From Pseudomonadota bacterium (lineage in GTDB: Bacteria > Pseudomonadota > Alphaproteobacteria > Rhizobiales > Rhizobiaceae): a DNA stretch of 64,000 bases. The DNA lies in NCBI GenBank assembly GCA_023451735.1, contig JAEXYH010000020.1:115571-179570 (forward strand), in the 5' to 3' direction. The notes beneath the pieces were generated by a model. It did not search any database and was not told where the DNA came from. It was given only the letters and a program-made list of their open reading frames with translations. The position numbers and the translations under genes are program-made. Below, one piece after another: positions 54,606 through 63,064 of this stretch. Each line of letters starts with the position of its first letter. The stretch's first letter is position 1.

Positions 54606-54634
54606 AGAGTTTCGGGCCCGAGGCCAGAAACTCT
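54606..54634 (-). terminator. Second hairpin at the fixP stop
   Basis: AGAGTTTC and GAAACTCT form a perfect 8-bp inverted repeat overlapping the fixP stop codon. In tandem with the preceding hairpin it probably ends the fixNOQP message. Confidence 0.45.
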
Positions 54635-55496
54635 ACTCCCCGCCTCCCAGGGAATGGACATAGACAGCGAGCTGCTTGACGGTGACATCGCCCAGGCGCG
54701 CGGTCCATGCAGGCATGACACCGTGCTTGGGTGCACGGATCTGCGCGACGATGCCGTCTTCGCCCTCCGCCTTCAGCCAGATGGCGTCCGCCAGATCGGG
54801 CGCGCCCAGATCGCGGTTACCCTCGGCGTTTTCACCGTGACAGGACGCACAGTTATCCATGAACACCTGCTTTCCGGGTTCGACCAACGAAGGATCGCGG
54901 GGCTTGCCCGTCAGGCTGACGACATAGGCAGCGGCCTGACGAATTTCATCGGGCTGGAGGACGTCGGCAAAGGCCGTCATCTCACCGATACGGGTATCGG
55001 GATCAACGGCATCACGAATACCATGCGCGACGGTCTGGTAAATTGCATCGACGCTGCCGCCCCAAAGCCAGTCGTCATCATTGAGGTTCGGATAGCCCTG
55101 CCCTCCGGCTGCGCCCGTGCCGTGACAGGGCGTGCAGTTGACACGGAAAGCCGCCGCACCACCCGCCGTGGCGAACTGGTTCAGTTCCGGATTGGCGATG
55201 ATCTCTTCCGGAGTGGCCGCAGCAATACGTTCGAGTATGGCACCCTGGGCGGTCTTTGCGGCTGCCATTTCGGTGGCCAGTTCTCCGCGGCTGGAATAAC
55301 CGAGAACGCCGCGGGTCGCGTCATTCACCAGCGGCCATGCGGGATAGAGGATCGTGTATCCAAGCGCCCATACAATAGTGGCGTAAAACGTCCACACCCA
55401 CCAGCGGGGCATGGGGTTATTCAGTTCGCGGATGCCGTCCCACTCGTGACCGGTGGTTTCGACGCCGCTGATCTCATCGATATGTTTGTCCGCCAT
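54633..55496 (-). CDS. ccoP: cbb3 cytochrome oxidase dihaem subunit CcoP/FixP
   Basis: 287 residues. The N-terminus (DEISGVETTGHEWDGIRELNNPMPRWWVWTFYATIVWALGY) has one membrane helix. Two cytochrome c domains follow, with haem sites CTPCHG and CASCHG and ligand Met regions after each. It transfers electrons to FixO/FixN. AAGGAGGA overlaps the end of ccoQ upstream. Confidence 0.96.
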   Translation of the reverse strand: MADKHIDEISGVETTGHEWDGIRELNNPMPRWWVWTFYATIVWALGYTILYPAWPLVNDATRGVLGYSSRGELATEMAAAKTAQGAILERIAAATPEEIIANPELNQFATAGGAAAFRVNCTPCHGTGAAGGQGYPNLNDDDWLWGGSVDAIYQTVAHGIRDAVDPDTRIGEMTAFADVLQPDEIRQAAAYVVSLTGKPRDPSLVEPGKQVFMDNCASCHGENAEGNRDLGAPDLADAIWLKAEGEDGIVAQIRAPKHGVMPAWTARLGDVTVKQLAVYVHSLGGGE

Positions 55497-55497
55497 C

Positions 55498-55650
55498 TTA
55501 GTCCTCCTTCAGAGGGATCTGGGCGGCCTCGTTTGCTTGAGACTTCGAGCCCGGGCGCAGGGTGAACAGAATGACGCCGGCAAAGAACAGGGTCATGGCG
55601 AGCAGAGCCCAGCTGTCGGCGAATTGGCGGAGTGCGGTATAGGTTTCCAT
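55498..55650 (-). CDS. ccoQ: cbb3 oxidase small subunit CcoQ/FixQ
   Basis: 50 residues: METYTALRQFADSWALLAMTLF, then FAGVILFTLRPGSKSQANEAAQIPLKED. A single membrane helix followed by FTLRPGSK and an acidic/polar tail is the CcoQ pattern. Its stop lies one base before the ccoP start, and AAGGAGGA within its end serves ccoP. Confidence 0.93.
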   Translation of the reverse strand: METYTALRQFADSWALLAMTLFFAGVILFTLRPGSKSQANEAAQIPLKED

Positions 55651-55662
55651 ATCGCGCCCTCC

Positions 55663-56394
55663 TCAGCGGTAACCGGTGGTGTCGTCATAGGTCGAGAAAT
55701 CGACCAGCGTGCCGAGCATCTGCAGGTAGGCGACCAGCGCGTCCATTTCGGTGAGGGTTGCCGGATTGCCGTCGAAATCGCCGACCTTCGCCTTCGGATA
55801 ACGCTCCAGCAAAGCGGTCGTATCTGCGTTGGGATCGGCCTGCGCCTTCAGATCGGCATTGGCCTCGGCGAGCATTTCGTCGCTGTAAGGAACACCAACA
55901 GCGCGATTTGCCTTCAGATCCATGGAGACGTCGGTCACTTCAAGCGGCGTTTCCTTGAGGAAGGAATAGCTCGGCATGACCGATTCCGGCACCACGGACC
56001 GCGGCTCCACGAGGTGCTGTACGTGCCATTCGTTGGAATATCGATCACCGACACGCGCCAGATCCGGCCCGGTTCGCTTCGAGCCCCACTGAAACGGATG
56101 GTCGTACATCGATTCCGCCGCTAGGCTGTAGTGACCGTAGCGCTCCACCTCATCGCGGAACGGGCGGATCATCTGGCTGTGACAGACGTAACAGCCCTCG
56201 CGGATGTAAATGTTGCGGCCGGCCAGTTCCAGCGGCGTGTAGGGCCGCATCCCGTCGACTTTCTCGATGGTGTTTTCGAGATAGAAGAGCGGTGCGATTT
56301 CCACGATGCCGCCGATCGAGACGACGAGCAGCGATCCGACCAGAAGAAGCGTGGCATTTCGCTCGATGAATTGGTGTTTATCGAGAAGAGACAT
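55663..56394 (-). CDS. ccoO: cbb3 cytochrome oxidase monohaem subunit CcoO/FixO
   Basis: 243 residues. One N-terminal membrane helix (ATLLLVGSLLVVSIGGIVEIAPLF), then a cytochrome c domain with haem site CYVCHSQ and IRPFRDEVERYGHYSLAAESMYDHPFQWGSKRTGPDLARVG, which is highly diagnostic of FixO. It follows fixN by 12 bases. Confidence 0.97.
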   Translation of the reverse strand: MSLLDKHQFIERNATLLLVGSLLVVSIGGIVEIAPLFYLENTIEKVDGMRPYTPLELAGRNIYIREGCYVCHSQMIRPFRDEVERYGHYSLAAESMYDHPFQWGSKRTGPDLARVGDRYSNEWHVQHLVEPRSVVPESVMPSYSFLKETPLEVTDVSMDLKANRAVGVPYSDEMLAEANADLKAQADPNADTTALLERYPKAKVGDFDGNPATLTEMDALVAYLQMLGTLVDFSTYDDTTGYR

Positions 56395-56406
56395 CTTGTC
56401 AGCTCC

Positions 56407-58029
56407 TTATTCGGCCGGCTGCAGACCGGCGGGGGCGACACCGGGGGTGCGCTCCTGCCGTTCGTGGCCGAGAATTGTCATTGTGACGTTGAATGCCATG
56501 AGCAGCGCACCGGCCAGGAACATGAGGCCACCCAGCGCACGCAGCAGGTAGTACGGGAACATGGCTGCGACCGATTCCGCGAATGAATAGACGAGAAATC
56601 CCTGGTCATCATATTCGCGCCACATCAGGCCCTGCTGGATGCCGGCAACCCACATGACGGCGGCGTAGAGAACGATACCGAGGGTTGCAAGCCAGAAGTG
56701 CCAGTTGACCAGTTGCAGGCTGTAGAGCCGCTTGCGGTTCCAGAGTTTCGGCACGAGGAAATAGACAGCACCAAAGGTGATCATGCCGTTCCAGCCGAGT
56801 GCGCCGGAGTGAACGTGACCGATGGTCCAGTCGGTGTAGTGACTGAGCGAGTTGACGGCCTTGACCGACATCATCGGGCCTTCGAAGGTCGCCATACCGT
56901 AAAAGGCTACGGCCATGACCATCATGCGGACGATCGGGTCGGTACGAATGCGGTCCCAGGCACCGGAAAGCGTCATCAGACCGTTGATCATGCCACCCCA
57001 GGATGGCATCCAGAGCATGATCGAAAAGACCATGCCGAGCGTCTGCGCCCAGTCGGGCAGCGCCGTGTAATGCAGGTGGTGGGGGCCTGCCCAGATATAC
57101 ATGAAGATCAGGGCCCAGAAGTGGATGATCGACAGGCGATAGGAGTAGACCGGACGGTTCACCTGCTTCGGAATGAAGTAGTATATCATGCCGAGGAAGC
57201 CTGCGGTGAGGAAGAAGCCGACCGCGTTATGGCCGTACCACCACTGCGTCAGCGCGTCCTGAACACCAGCGAAGGCCGAGTAGCTCTTGACCCCGAGGAA
57301 GGAGACCGGAACAGCCAGGTTGTTGACGATATGCAGCATCGCGATCGTGACGATGAAGGCCAGATAGAACCAGTTCGCCACATAGATATGCGGCTCCTTG
57401 CGCATGAAGATCGTACCCAGGAAGACAACGAGATATGCGACCCAGACGATGGTCAGCCAGATATCGACATACCATTCCGGCTCGGCGTATTCCTTGCCCT
57501 GGGTGATGCCGAGCAGATAGCCGGTTGCCGCCATCACGATGAAGAGCTGATAGCCCCAGAACACGAACCAACCGAGATTACCGCCGAACAGGCGGGCCCG
57601 ACAGGTACGCTGGACGACGTAGAACGACGTGGCGATGAGGGCATTACCGCCAAAAGCGAAGATGACAGCCGAGGTGTGCAGCGGGCGCGTGCGACCGAAA
57701 TTGAGCCAAGGCTCAATGTTCAGGTCGGGGAAAGCCAGCTGCAGGGCGACGACGACGCCGACCAGGAAGCCGACGACTCCCCAGAAGACCGTGGCGATCG
57801 TTCCATATTTGATGACTTCGTCGAAATATTCCGACTTTGCCGGAACGGATCGAGGTGCGCCGGCGGGCGCAAAAGAGACGCGGCGCAGCATGACGATGCT
57901 GCTGATGCCGAGTGTCAGGAATAGCACCCACATATGGGCGGCGAACAGACTGTCATGCGCGTAGGCCGCGCCAAGCAGCGCCAGGAATGTCCCGATCACC
58001 AGTGCTGCAGTTTCCAAAGGGTAGTTCAT
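56407..58029 (-). CDS. ccoN: cbb3 cytochrome oxidase catalytic subunit CcoN/FixN
   Basis: 540 residues from the ATG at 58029 (GGGGG upstream; the longer frame reads into the promoter). About 12-14 membrane helices. WWYGHNAVGFFLTAGFLGMIYYFIP and ALIFMYIWAGPHHLHYTALPDWAQ carry the haem-copper His ligands, and GHVHSGALGWNGM the haem b His. It has high O2 affinity and is used in microaerobiosis. A FixK/FNR anaerobox is 127 bases upstream. Confidence 0.97.
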   Translation of the reverse strand: MNYPLETAALVIGTFLALLGAAYAHDSLFAAHMWVLFLTLGISSIVMLRRVSFAPAGAPRSVPAKSEYFDEVIKYGTIATVFWGVVGFLVGVVVALQLAFPDLNIEPWLNFGRTRPLHTSAVIFAFGGNALIATSFYVVQRTCRARLFGGNLGWFVFWGYQLFIVMAATGYLLGITQGKEYAEPEWYVDIWLTIVWVAYLVVFLGTIFMRKEPHIYVANWFYLAFIVTIAMLHIVNNLAVPVSFLGVKSYSAFAGVQDALTQWWYGHNAVGFFLTAGFLGMIYYFIPKQVNRPVYSYRLSIIHFWALIFMYIWAGPHHLHYTALPDWAQTLGMVFSIMLWMPSWGGMINGLMTLSGAWDRIRTDPIVRMMVMAVAFYGMATFEGPMMSVKAVNSLSHYTDWTIGHVHSGALGWNGMITFGAVYFLVPKLWNRKRLYSLQLVNWHFWLATLGIVLYAAVMWVAGIQQGLMWREYDDQGFLVYSFAESVAAMFPYYLLRALGGLMFLAGALLMAFNVTMTILGHERQERTPGVAPAGLQPAE

Positions 58030-58155
58030 TGTTGGTATCCCCCAACGGCGTGATTGGCCGTCGCGAGGGTGGCGAAACACCGATTCCCATCGAATCCCCC
58101 TGCCACTTTCCGTCGCGACCTCCGCGACAGATGGCAGCAGCCAACGCCAAACGCC

Positions 58156-58169
58156 TTGATTTGAATCAA
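58156..58169. promoter_or_regulatory. FixK/FNR anaerobox upstream of ccoN and the hemerythrin-like gene
   Basis: TTGATTTGAATCAA is a perfect TTGAT-N4-ATCAA site. It can drive ccoN leftward and the hemerythrin-like gene rightward. Transcription about 41 bases from the centre on the right would start near 58204, ahead of the TTG start proposed at 58237. Confidence 0.85.
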
Positions 58170-58236
58170 CGCAAATAAGCCGGCCATGATGGAACGTCGG
58201 ACGATCAACGGCCAATGCAGGTTCCGGAGGTCAGAC

Positions 58237-58743
58237 TTGAGACATGATATCGATCTGACGAATGCAGTTCTGTCTGCAGAGCCCGTCCGACAATCCGATC
58301 AGGACGGCATGATGTCGTGGATACGACGGGCACACGAGGAGCAATTGGCCCTTTGCAGCGAACTGGAGGAAATTGCTGATTCCCTACCGGCAAGCATCAA
58401 TCGGCAGAAGTGCATCTATGCCGCCAAAGCCCTCTGTCCGCTGATCCGCAGCATTCACCAATATGAAGAGAACGTGCTGTTCCCCTATCTTTCGCAACGG
58501 CATGCAAGTTCGGGACCGATACTCGCGACGCTTTCACGACTGAAATTCGAGCATTTCGAGGATGAAGGTTATGCGGAAGAACTGACGGAAGCGCTTCTGA
58601 GACTCGGATCCGGCGAGCCGGTCAATGTCGAAGCGGTTGGGTACATGCTGCGCGGTTTCTTCGAGGGTGTCAGGCGTCACATCGCCTTCGAAAAGGCGCA
58701 TCTGCTGCATGACTACCTGCCCTTCAGCCCGATATCGGAATAG
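58237..58743 (+). CDS. Hemerythrin-like domain protein
   Basis: 168 residues from the proposed TTG start. IRRAHEEQLALCSELEEIADSL, RSIHQYEENVLFPYLSQRH, KFEHFEDEGYAEEL and FFEGVRRHIAFEKAHLLHDYL supply the His/Glu/Asp pattern of a di-iron four-helix bundle. The start is inferred from GGAGG at 58226-58230, six bases upstream, and from the FixK box position; an ATG frame from 58186 would begin before the expected transcript start. It probably binds O2 or NO or buffers iron under low oxygen. Confidence 0.75.
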   Translation: MRHDIDLTNAVLSAEPVRQSDQDGMMSWIRRAHEEQLALCSELEEIADSLPASINRQKCIYAAKALCPLIRSIHQYEENVLFPYLSQRHASSGPILATLSRLKFEHFEDEGYAEELTEALLRLGSGEPVNVEAVGYMLRGFFEGVRRHIAFEKAHLLHDYLPFSPISE

Positions 58744-58752
58744 GTCCGGCGG

Positions 58753-59460
58753 TCACTCGGCCCGTCGGCGGCGGTCTTCCTTTTCCTGCATCACGACCAG
58801 CGCACCGATCAAGGTTCCGGACCTGCTTATCGGCGACATGCGGCAGTGGATGACGACCGTCCGGCCATCCAGCTTGTCGGCATAGGTCAACGTCAGGCTT
58901 TCGCCCGCAAAACAGCGGTCCAAACTGGGCTGCAGGTCGTGGCGGAAATGATGGAGGCCGACAAACTCGGCGAAATGACGCCCGATGAGCGTGTCGCGCG
59001 GAATATCCATGCGCTGCGCATTGGTATCGTTGCTGTAGAAGATGCGATACCCGGGGGCGACCACCACGACGCGTTCCGGCAGGCTGTTCAACAGCGCATC
59101 ATCGAGATATCCGTCAGCAATGGCCTGGGCGATATCGACAGGTTGGGCCGGATCCTCTGTAGTCTTCGTTTTCGAGGGCAGCGACTGGTCCGTCACCAGA
59201 TAACGTTCGACCAGCATCTGCAGCAGATGGCCGTTACGCCTTACGCAACCGCCATCGTCCGCTTCCTCGTTCAAGAGGTCGAGTGCGAATCGAAACTGCA
59301 CGCCGATCGCCGCCTGATCGCGCCCCTGACTTCCAAGTATAGCCTTGACGAGCGGATCTATTTCCCGGTCGATCCGAGAAACAGCATCGTCATCTTCCTG
59401 TTCGACTGCCTGGCGAAGGTCGGAATATTTCGCCCAGAACAGATCAATCAATGCTTTCAA
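58753..59460 (-). CDS. PAS domain protein without output domain
   Basis: 235 residues. The first ~105 residues are alpha-helical and charged (YSDLRQAVEQEDDDAVSRIDREIDPLVKAI). A PAS domain covers ~120-230: LLNSLPERVVVVAPGYRIFYSNDTNAQRMDIPRDTLIGRHFAEFVG ... RMSPISRSGTLIGALVVMQE. No kinase, GGDEF, HTH or helix-turn-helix output is present, so it may act by protein interaction. The start is a TTG at 59460 with GAGGGG 6 bases upstream. It is convergent, nine bases apart, with the hemerythrin-like gene. Confidence 0.75.
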   Translation of the reverse strand: MKALIDLFWAKYSDLRQAVEQEDDDAVSRIDREIDPLVKAILGSQGRDQAAIGVQFRFALDLLNEEADDGGCVRRNGHLLQMLVERYLVTDQSLPSKTKTTEDPAQPVDIAQAIADGYLDDALLNSLPERVVVVAPGYRIFYSNDTNAQRMDIPRDTLIGRHFAEFVGLHHFRHDLQPSLDRCFAGESLTLTYADKLDGRTVVIHCRMSPISRSGTLIGALVVMQEKEDRRRRAE

Positions 59461-59614
59461 AATCGACCCCTCTCAAAACAACGCGAGAAGTGGCGCCTTC
59501 TACTGATGCGAGCCTAACCTGCATAAGATATGATTATAATTAATCAATTCGTCTAGTGCGCCCCCAAATAATGGCCCACAACTTACCATAGGACGACAGG
59601 ATATCGAGGACGGA

Positions 59615-60550
59615 TCAACGTTCGATCGTATCCTTGATTCTCCAGCGATCATGGTACCACAGCCACTGTTCGGGATATTCGCGGACCCAGCTTTCAACCT
59701 TGTTGTTCAGGACCTGCGCGGTGCCCTGGACATCGAGATTGCCATTGTCATCGCGCGGCAGTTCGATCCTTGGCTCGATTTCCAACCGGTAGCGATTGTC
59801 AGGAAGACGGATGCAACGCGCGGGATAAACGTCGGCATCGAACTGGCGAACCAGCTTGGCAAGGAGCGGATTGGTCTTGACCGGCTGGCTGAAAAAGTAT
59901 GTCGACAGGCCCTTCTTGAATTTCTGGTCTACAAGAACCCCTACCCCGCCGCCGGCTTCCAGACGGCGGGCGAGCGCAAAGGACGAGCCGGCATGCGAGG
60001 GAACGAGGCTTCCCATCCGGGCCGCGCGGAAGGAGAAGACCTTGTCGGCGATATAGGGATTGTTCGGCGGGCGGAAGAGGACCATCACCTCGAGGCCGAA
60101 CGCCTTGCCGGCGACCGGCAGAAGCTCGAAATTTCCGGTATGCGCTGTGAAGACGATGAAGGGCCGCGGGTTGTCACGCAGGTCGAGGAAGATCGGAATG
60201 CCCGAGACCTCCACCCTGCCCGGCTCGGTGTTTTCCGGATCGAAATCGAACAGCCGGTCGAGAAAGACATATTCTGCGGCCATGCGGCCCATATGTCCCC
60301 AGCTGGCGACAGCGATCTGTTCAAGCTCTTTCTCAGACTTTTCCGGGAACGCATTGCGCAGATTGGTCATCATCAGCTTATGGCGCCACGTCTTCGGGCC
60401 AATGAAGCGAGCAACACGATCGGCGAAGCGAATGGCTGGATCGGCCGGCAGGATCTTCAGCACGGTGAGCAGGCCAAAAATCACCTGCGCCACCAGCCAT
60501 TGCTGGAAGTTGCGAAGCGCCAGGACGATGCGGGTGATGACCATCTTCAT
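59615..60550 (-). CDS. lpxXL: Lipid A very-long-chain acyltransferase LpxXL
   Basis: 311 residues of the LpxL/HtrB lauroyl acyltransferase family. The HX4(D/E) motif is TAHTGNFELLP, with RPPNNPYIADKVF and VGVLVDQKFKKGLSTYFFSQPVKTNPLLA as the other blocks. One hydrophobic N-terminal anchor. Its position at the end of fabF2XL-fabF1XL-dehydrogenase is the rhizobial cluster for adding 27-OH-C28:0 to lipid A, so it is assigned to LpxXL rather than to the housekeeping LpxL. Confidence 0.9.
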   Translation of the reverse strand: MKMVITRIVLALRNFQQWLVAQVIFGLLTVLKILPADPAIRFADRVARFIGPKTWRHKLMMTNLRNAFPEKSEKELEQIAVASWGHMGRMAAEYVFLDRLFDFDPENTEPGRVEVSGIPIFLDLRDNPRPFIVFTAHTGNFELLPVAGKAFGLEVMVLFRPPNNPYIADKVFSFRAARMGSLVPSHAGSSFALARRLEAGGGVGVLVDQKFKKGLSTYFFSQPVKTNPLLAKLVRQFDADVYPARCIRLPDNRYRLEIEPRIELPRDDNGNLDVQGTAQVLNNKVESWVREYPEQWLWYHDRWRIKDTIER

Positions 60551-60559
60551 CGGATGGCC

Positions 60560-61588
60560 TCAGTCCATCCTCAGGACGATCTTGCCGAAGATCTGGCGGG
60601 TTTCCATGCGCTCCAGCGCGCGGTCGATCTCATCGAAGGTGACTTCGGTGTCGATCACCGGATGGACGATGCCTTGCGCCATCTTCTGCATGGCGTCGGC
60701 CATGTTTTCCATACGGCAACCGAAGGAGCCCAAGAGCTTGAGCTGCTGCTGGAAGAGCATCATCAGGTTCATGTCGGTCGACACGCCCGAGGTGGAGCCG
60801 CAGGTGACGAGGCGGCCGCCCCGCTTCATGCAGAGCATGGAGCCGGCCCAGGTGTCCTTTCCGACATGTTCGAAGACGACATCGACGCCCTTCTTCTTCG
60901 TCAGCTTGCGGACAACGCCTTCGAAGCGGTCCTTGCGGTAGTTGATGACGTGATCGGCGCCGAGCGCCTTGGCCTTTTCGATCTTGTCGTCAGAGCCGAC
61001 TGTGGTGATGACGGTGCAGCCGATCTTCTTGGCAAGCTGGATGGCCGCCGTGCCGATGCCGGAACCGCCGGCATGGACGAGAATGGTTTCGCCCGGTTGC
61101 AGCTTGGCATTGTCGAACAGCATGTGCTCGACGGTGCCGAAAGTGACGGGAGCAAGCGCTGCTGCAACCGCGTCGATGCCCGGAGGAGCCGGTACCAGCT
61201 GCCGGGCCGGAATATTCGCCTTCTCCTGTGCGAATCCATCGAGATGGAAACCATGAACGCCGGAAACGTGTTCGCAGAGATTGTCGCGCTTTTCGCGGCA
61301 GGGTTTGCAGAGGCCGCAGGTCCGCGCACCATAGATCGACACGAGCTGGCCGGGGAGAACGTTGGAGACGCCGGGGCCGATCGCCTCGACGACACCGGAG
61401 GCTTCCGCACCGATCGTCAGCGGCATCTTGCGCTTGGCGAATGCCATGCCGCGCCAGCCCCAGACATCGATATGGTTGAGGGCTACGGCTTTGACGCGCA
61501 ACGTCACTTCACCCGGACCGGGGGCTTCCGGCTCGGGAATATCGACGGCTTCGAGCTTGCGGTCATCGATCAATTGCAGCGCGCGCAT
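60560..61588 (-). CDS. Zinc-binding alcohol dehydrogenase of the VLCFA cluster
   Basis: 342 residues, MDR family. The structural Zn lobe is TCGLCKPCREKRDNLCEH, and the nucleotide site is LVHAGGSGIGTAAIQLAKKIGCTVI. It lies in the gene order typical of rhizobial lipid A VLCFA clusters and ends nine bases before lpxXL. The proposed role is a redox step in elongating or omega-1-hydroxylating the acyl chain, but it is unproven. Confidence 0.88.
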   Translation of the reverse strand: MRALQLIDDRKLEAVDIPEPEAPGPGEVTLRVKAVALNHIDVWGWRGMAFAKRKMPLTIGAEASGVVEAIGPGVSNVLPGQLVSIYGARTCGLCKPCREKRDNLCEHVSGVHGFHLDGFAQEKANIPARQLVPAPPGIDAVAAALAPVTFGTVEHMLFDNAKLQPGETILVHAGGSGIGTAAIQLAKKIGCTVITTVGSDDKIEKAKALGADHVINYRKDRFEGVVRKLTKKKGVDVVFEHVGKDTWAGSMLCMKRGGRLVTCGSTSGVSTDMNLMMLFQQQLKLLGSFGCRMENMADAMQKMAQGIVHPVIDTEVTFDEIDRALERMETRQIFGKIVLRMD

Positions 61589-61647
61589 GTTCTTCTTTTC
61601 CTTCCGGATTCATCAGGCAGGCATAGCGCGGTCATACACCACGCATC

Positions 61648-61738
61648 ATGCTCGGGCTTGTCCCGAGCATCTACCGACTTTCATTCTTATTCTCGACGTT
61701 AGCAGATCCTCAGGACATCCCCGGATTTAATCCGGGGA
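61648..61738. repeat. Rhizobial mosaic repeat with two hairpins
   Basis: Two perfect stems, ATGCTCGGG/CCCGAGCAT (61648-61670) and CCCCGGATT/AATCCGGGG (61719-61737), are joined by 48 bases. The style, with CGGGCTTGTCCCGAG and a downstream GGATGACG, is a frequent intergenic element in rhizobia. It lies between fabF1XL and the dehydrogenase gene. Confidence 0.75.
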
Positions 61739-61766
61739 CGAGGATGACGTCTGTAGTGCGCTGGCC

Positions 61767-63053
61767 TTAGACCGGTTCCAGCGTCATGACAAGGCTGGCG
61801 TTCTGGCCGCCGAAACCGAAGGAGTTGGACAGGACCGCCTTGGGCTGCCCGTCGCGCTTCACATTGGGCACCACATCGAGCTCGATCGTCGGATCGGGAT
61901 TGGTGTAGTTGATGGTCGGCGGCAACGTGCCGGTCAACATGGTCTGGATCGAGAACACGGCCTCGACGGCGCCTGCGGCAGTCAAGGTGTGACCGATCAT
62001 CGACTTGTTCGACGAAGCCGGGATATTCTTCATCCGATCGCCGAAGACGGCCAGCATCGAGCCATATTCCATCTTGTCGTTTTCCGGCGTCGAAGTGCCG
62101 TGGGCGTTGATGTAGCCGATGCCGCTTTCATCCATGCCCGCGTCTTCGAGCGCTGCACGGATGGTGGCGATCGCCGGGCCGCCATCCGGGGAGGACCGGG
62201 TGCGGTGGAAGTGATCGGCCTTTTCGCCGAGGCCCTTGATGATGCCGAGCACGGTTGCGCCACGCGCAAGCGCGGATTCGACCGATTCCAGCACCAGCGT
62301 TGCGGCGCCTTCGGCGATAACGAACCCGTCGCGGTCCTTGCTGAATGGCTTGGATGCTTTTTCCGGCGGATCGTTCTGGGTCGAGAGAGCCGAGAGGAGC
62401 GAGAAACGCACAAGCGCCTCGACACTGACGGAACCATCGGTCGCAGCAACCAGCGCACGGTCGGTGCGGCCCTGGCGGATCGCCTCGACGCCGAGCTGGA
62501 TGGCGGTCGCACCCGAAGCGCAGGCGGTCGAGAGCGTGACAGGCAAGCCGCGTGTGCCGAACATGTCGGCCAGACGCTCGGAAATTGAGCCAAACTGGAC
62601 GGCTTCGAGAAAAACCGGATCGGGACGCTCGCGCATCGCAGTCAGAAAACGATCATAGGCATCGCCCTCGGTCTTCGACGGCGGCGAACGGTCGGCAAGC
62701 GCGAAACGGTCATGCCATTCCGGTTCCACCGGCGGTGCGGCGAGGAAGAGCGGGCCTTCGAAATCACCCGAAAGACCAGCCTGCGCCAGCGCTTCCCTTG
62801 TCGTTTCGCGAGCAAAGGCGAAAGAACGTTCGACGGAATTGTTGGCAGGAACGGCGATGAAATCCACCGTGCCGCTGATGCGGGTCGACAGGCCATCGGT
62901 CGGGAAACGGGTGATCTTGTGGATGCCCGATGTACCGGAGGTCAGAGCCGACCAGTTATCGGTCAAGCCCTGGCCGAGCGAGGTGATGACGCCCATGCCA
63001 GTAACGGCTACGAGCGGACGTCCGAGATGATCGGTGAAGCGGTTGTCACTCAT
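61767..63053 (-). CDS. fabF1XL: Beta-ketoacyl-ACP synthase FabF1XL (VLCFA cluster)
   Basis: 428 residues, KAS II family. The catalytic triad is present: Cys in STACASGATAIQLG (about residue 177), His in INAHGTSTPEN and His in SNKSMIGHTLTAAGAVEAVF with the preceding Lys. It elongates acyl chains on the special carrier AcpXL in the rhizobial C28 lipid A pathway. The start lies 11 bases after fabF2XL. Confidence 0.92.
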   Translation of the reverse strand: MSDNRFTDHLGRPLVAVTGMGVITSLGQGLTDNWSALTSGTSGIHKITRFPTDGLSTRISGTVDFIAVPANNSVERSFAFARETTREALAQAGLSGDFEGPLFLAAPPVEPEWHDRFALADRSPPSKTEGDAYDRFLTAMRERPDPVFLEAVQFGSISERLADMFGTRGLPVTLSTACASGATAIQLGVEAIRQGRTDRALVAATDGSVSVEALVRFSLLSALSTQNDPPEKASKPFSKDRDGFVIAEGAATLVLESVESALARGATVLGIIKGLGEKADHFHRTRSSPDGGPAIATIRAALEDAGMDESGIGYINAHGTSTPENDKMEYGSMLAVFGDRMKNIPASSNKSMIGHTLTAAGAVEAVFSIQTMLTGTLPPTINYTNPDPTIELDVVPNVKRDGQPKAVLSNSFGFGGQNASLVMTLEPV

Positions 63054-63064
63054 CGTCTACTCCT

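Noticed and set aside
59651..61702. 683-codon open frame on the plus strand opposite lpxXL and the dehydrogenase gene
   Set aside because: It spans two convincing genes and their gap on the other strand and has no recognisable domain; a GC-driven shadow.
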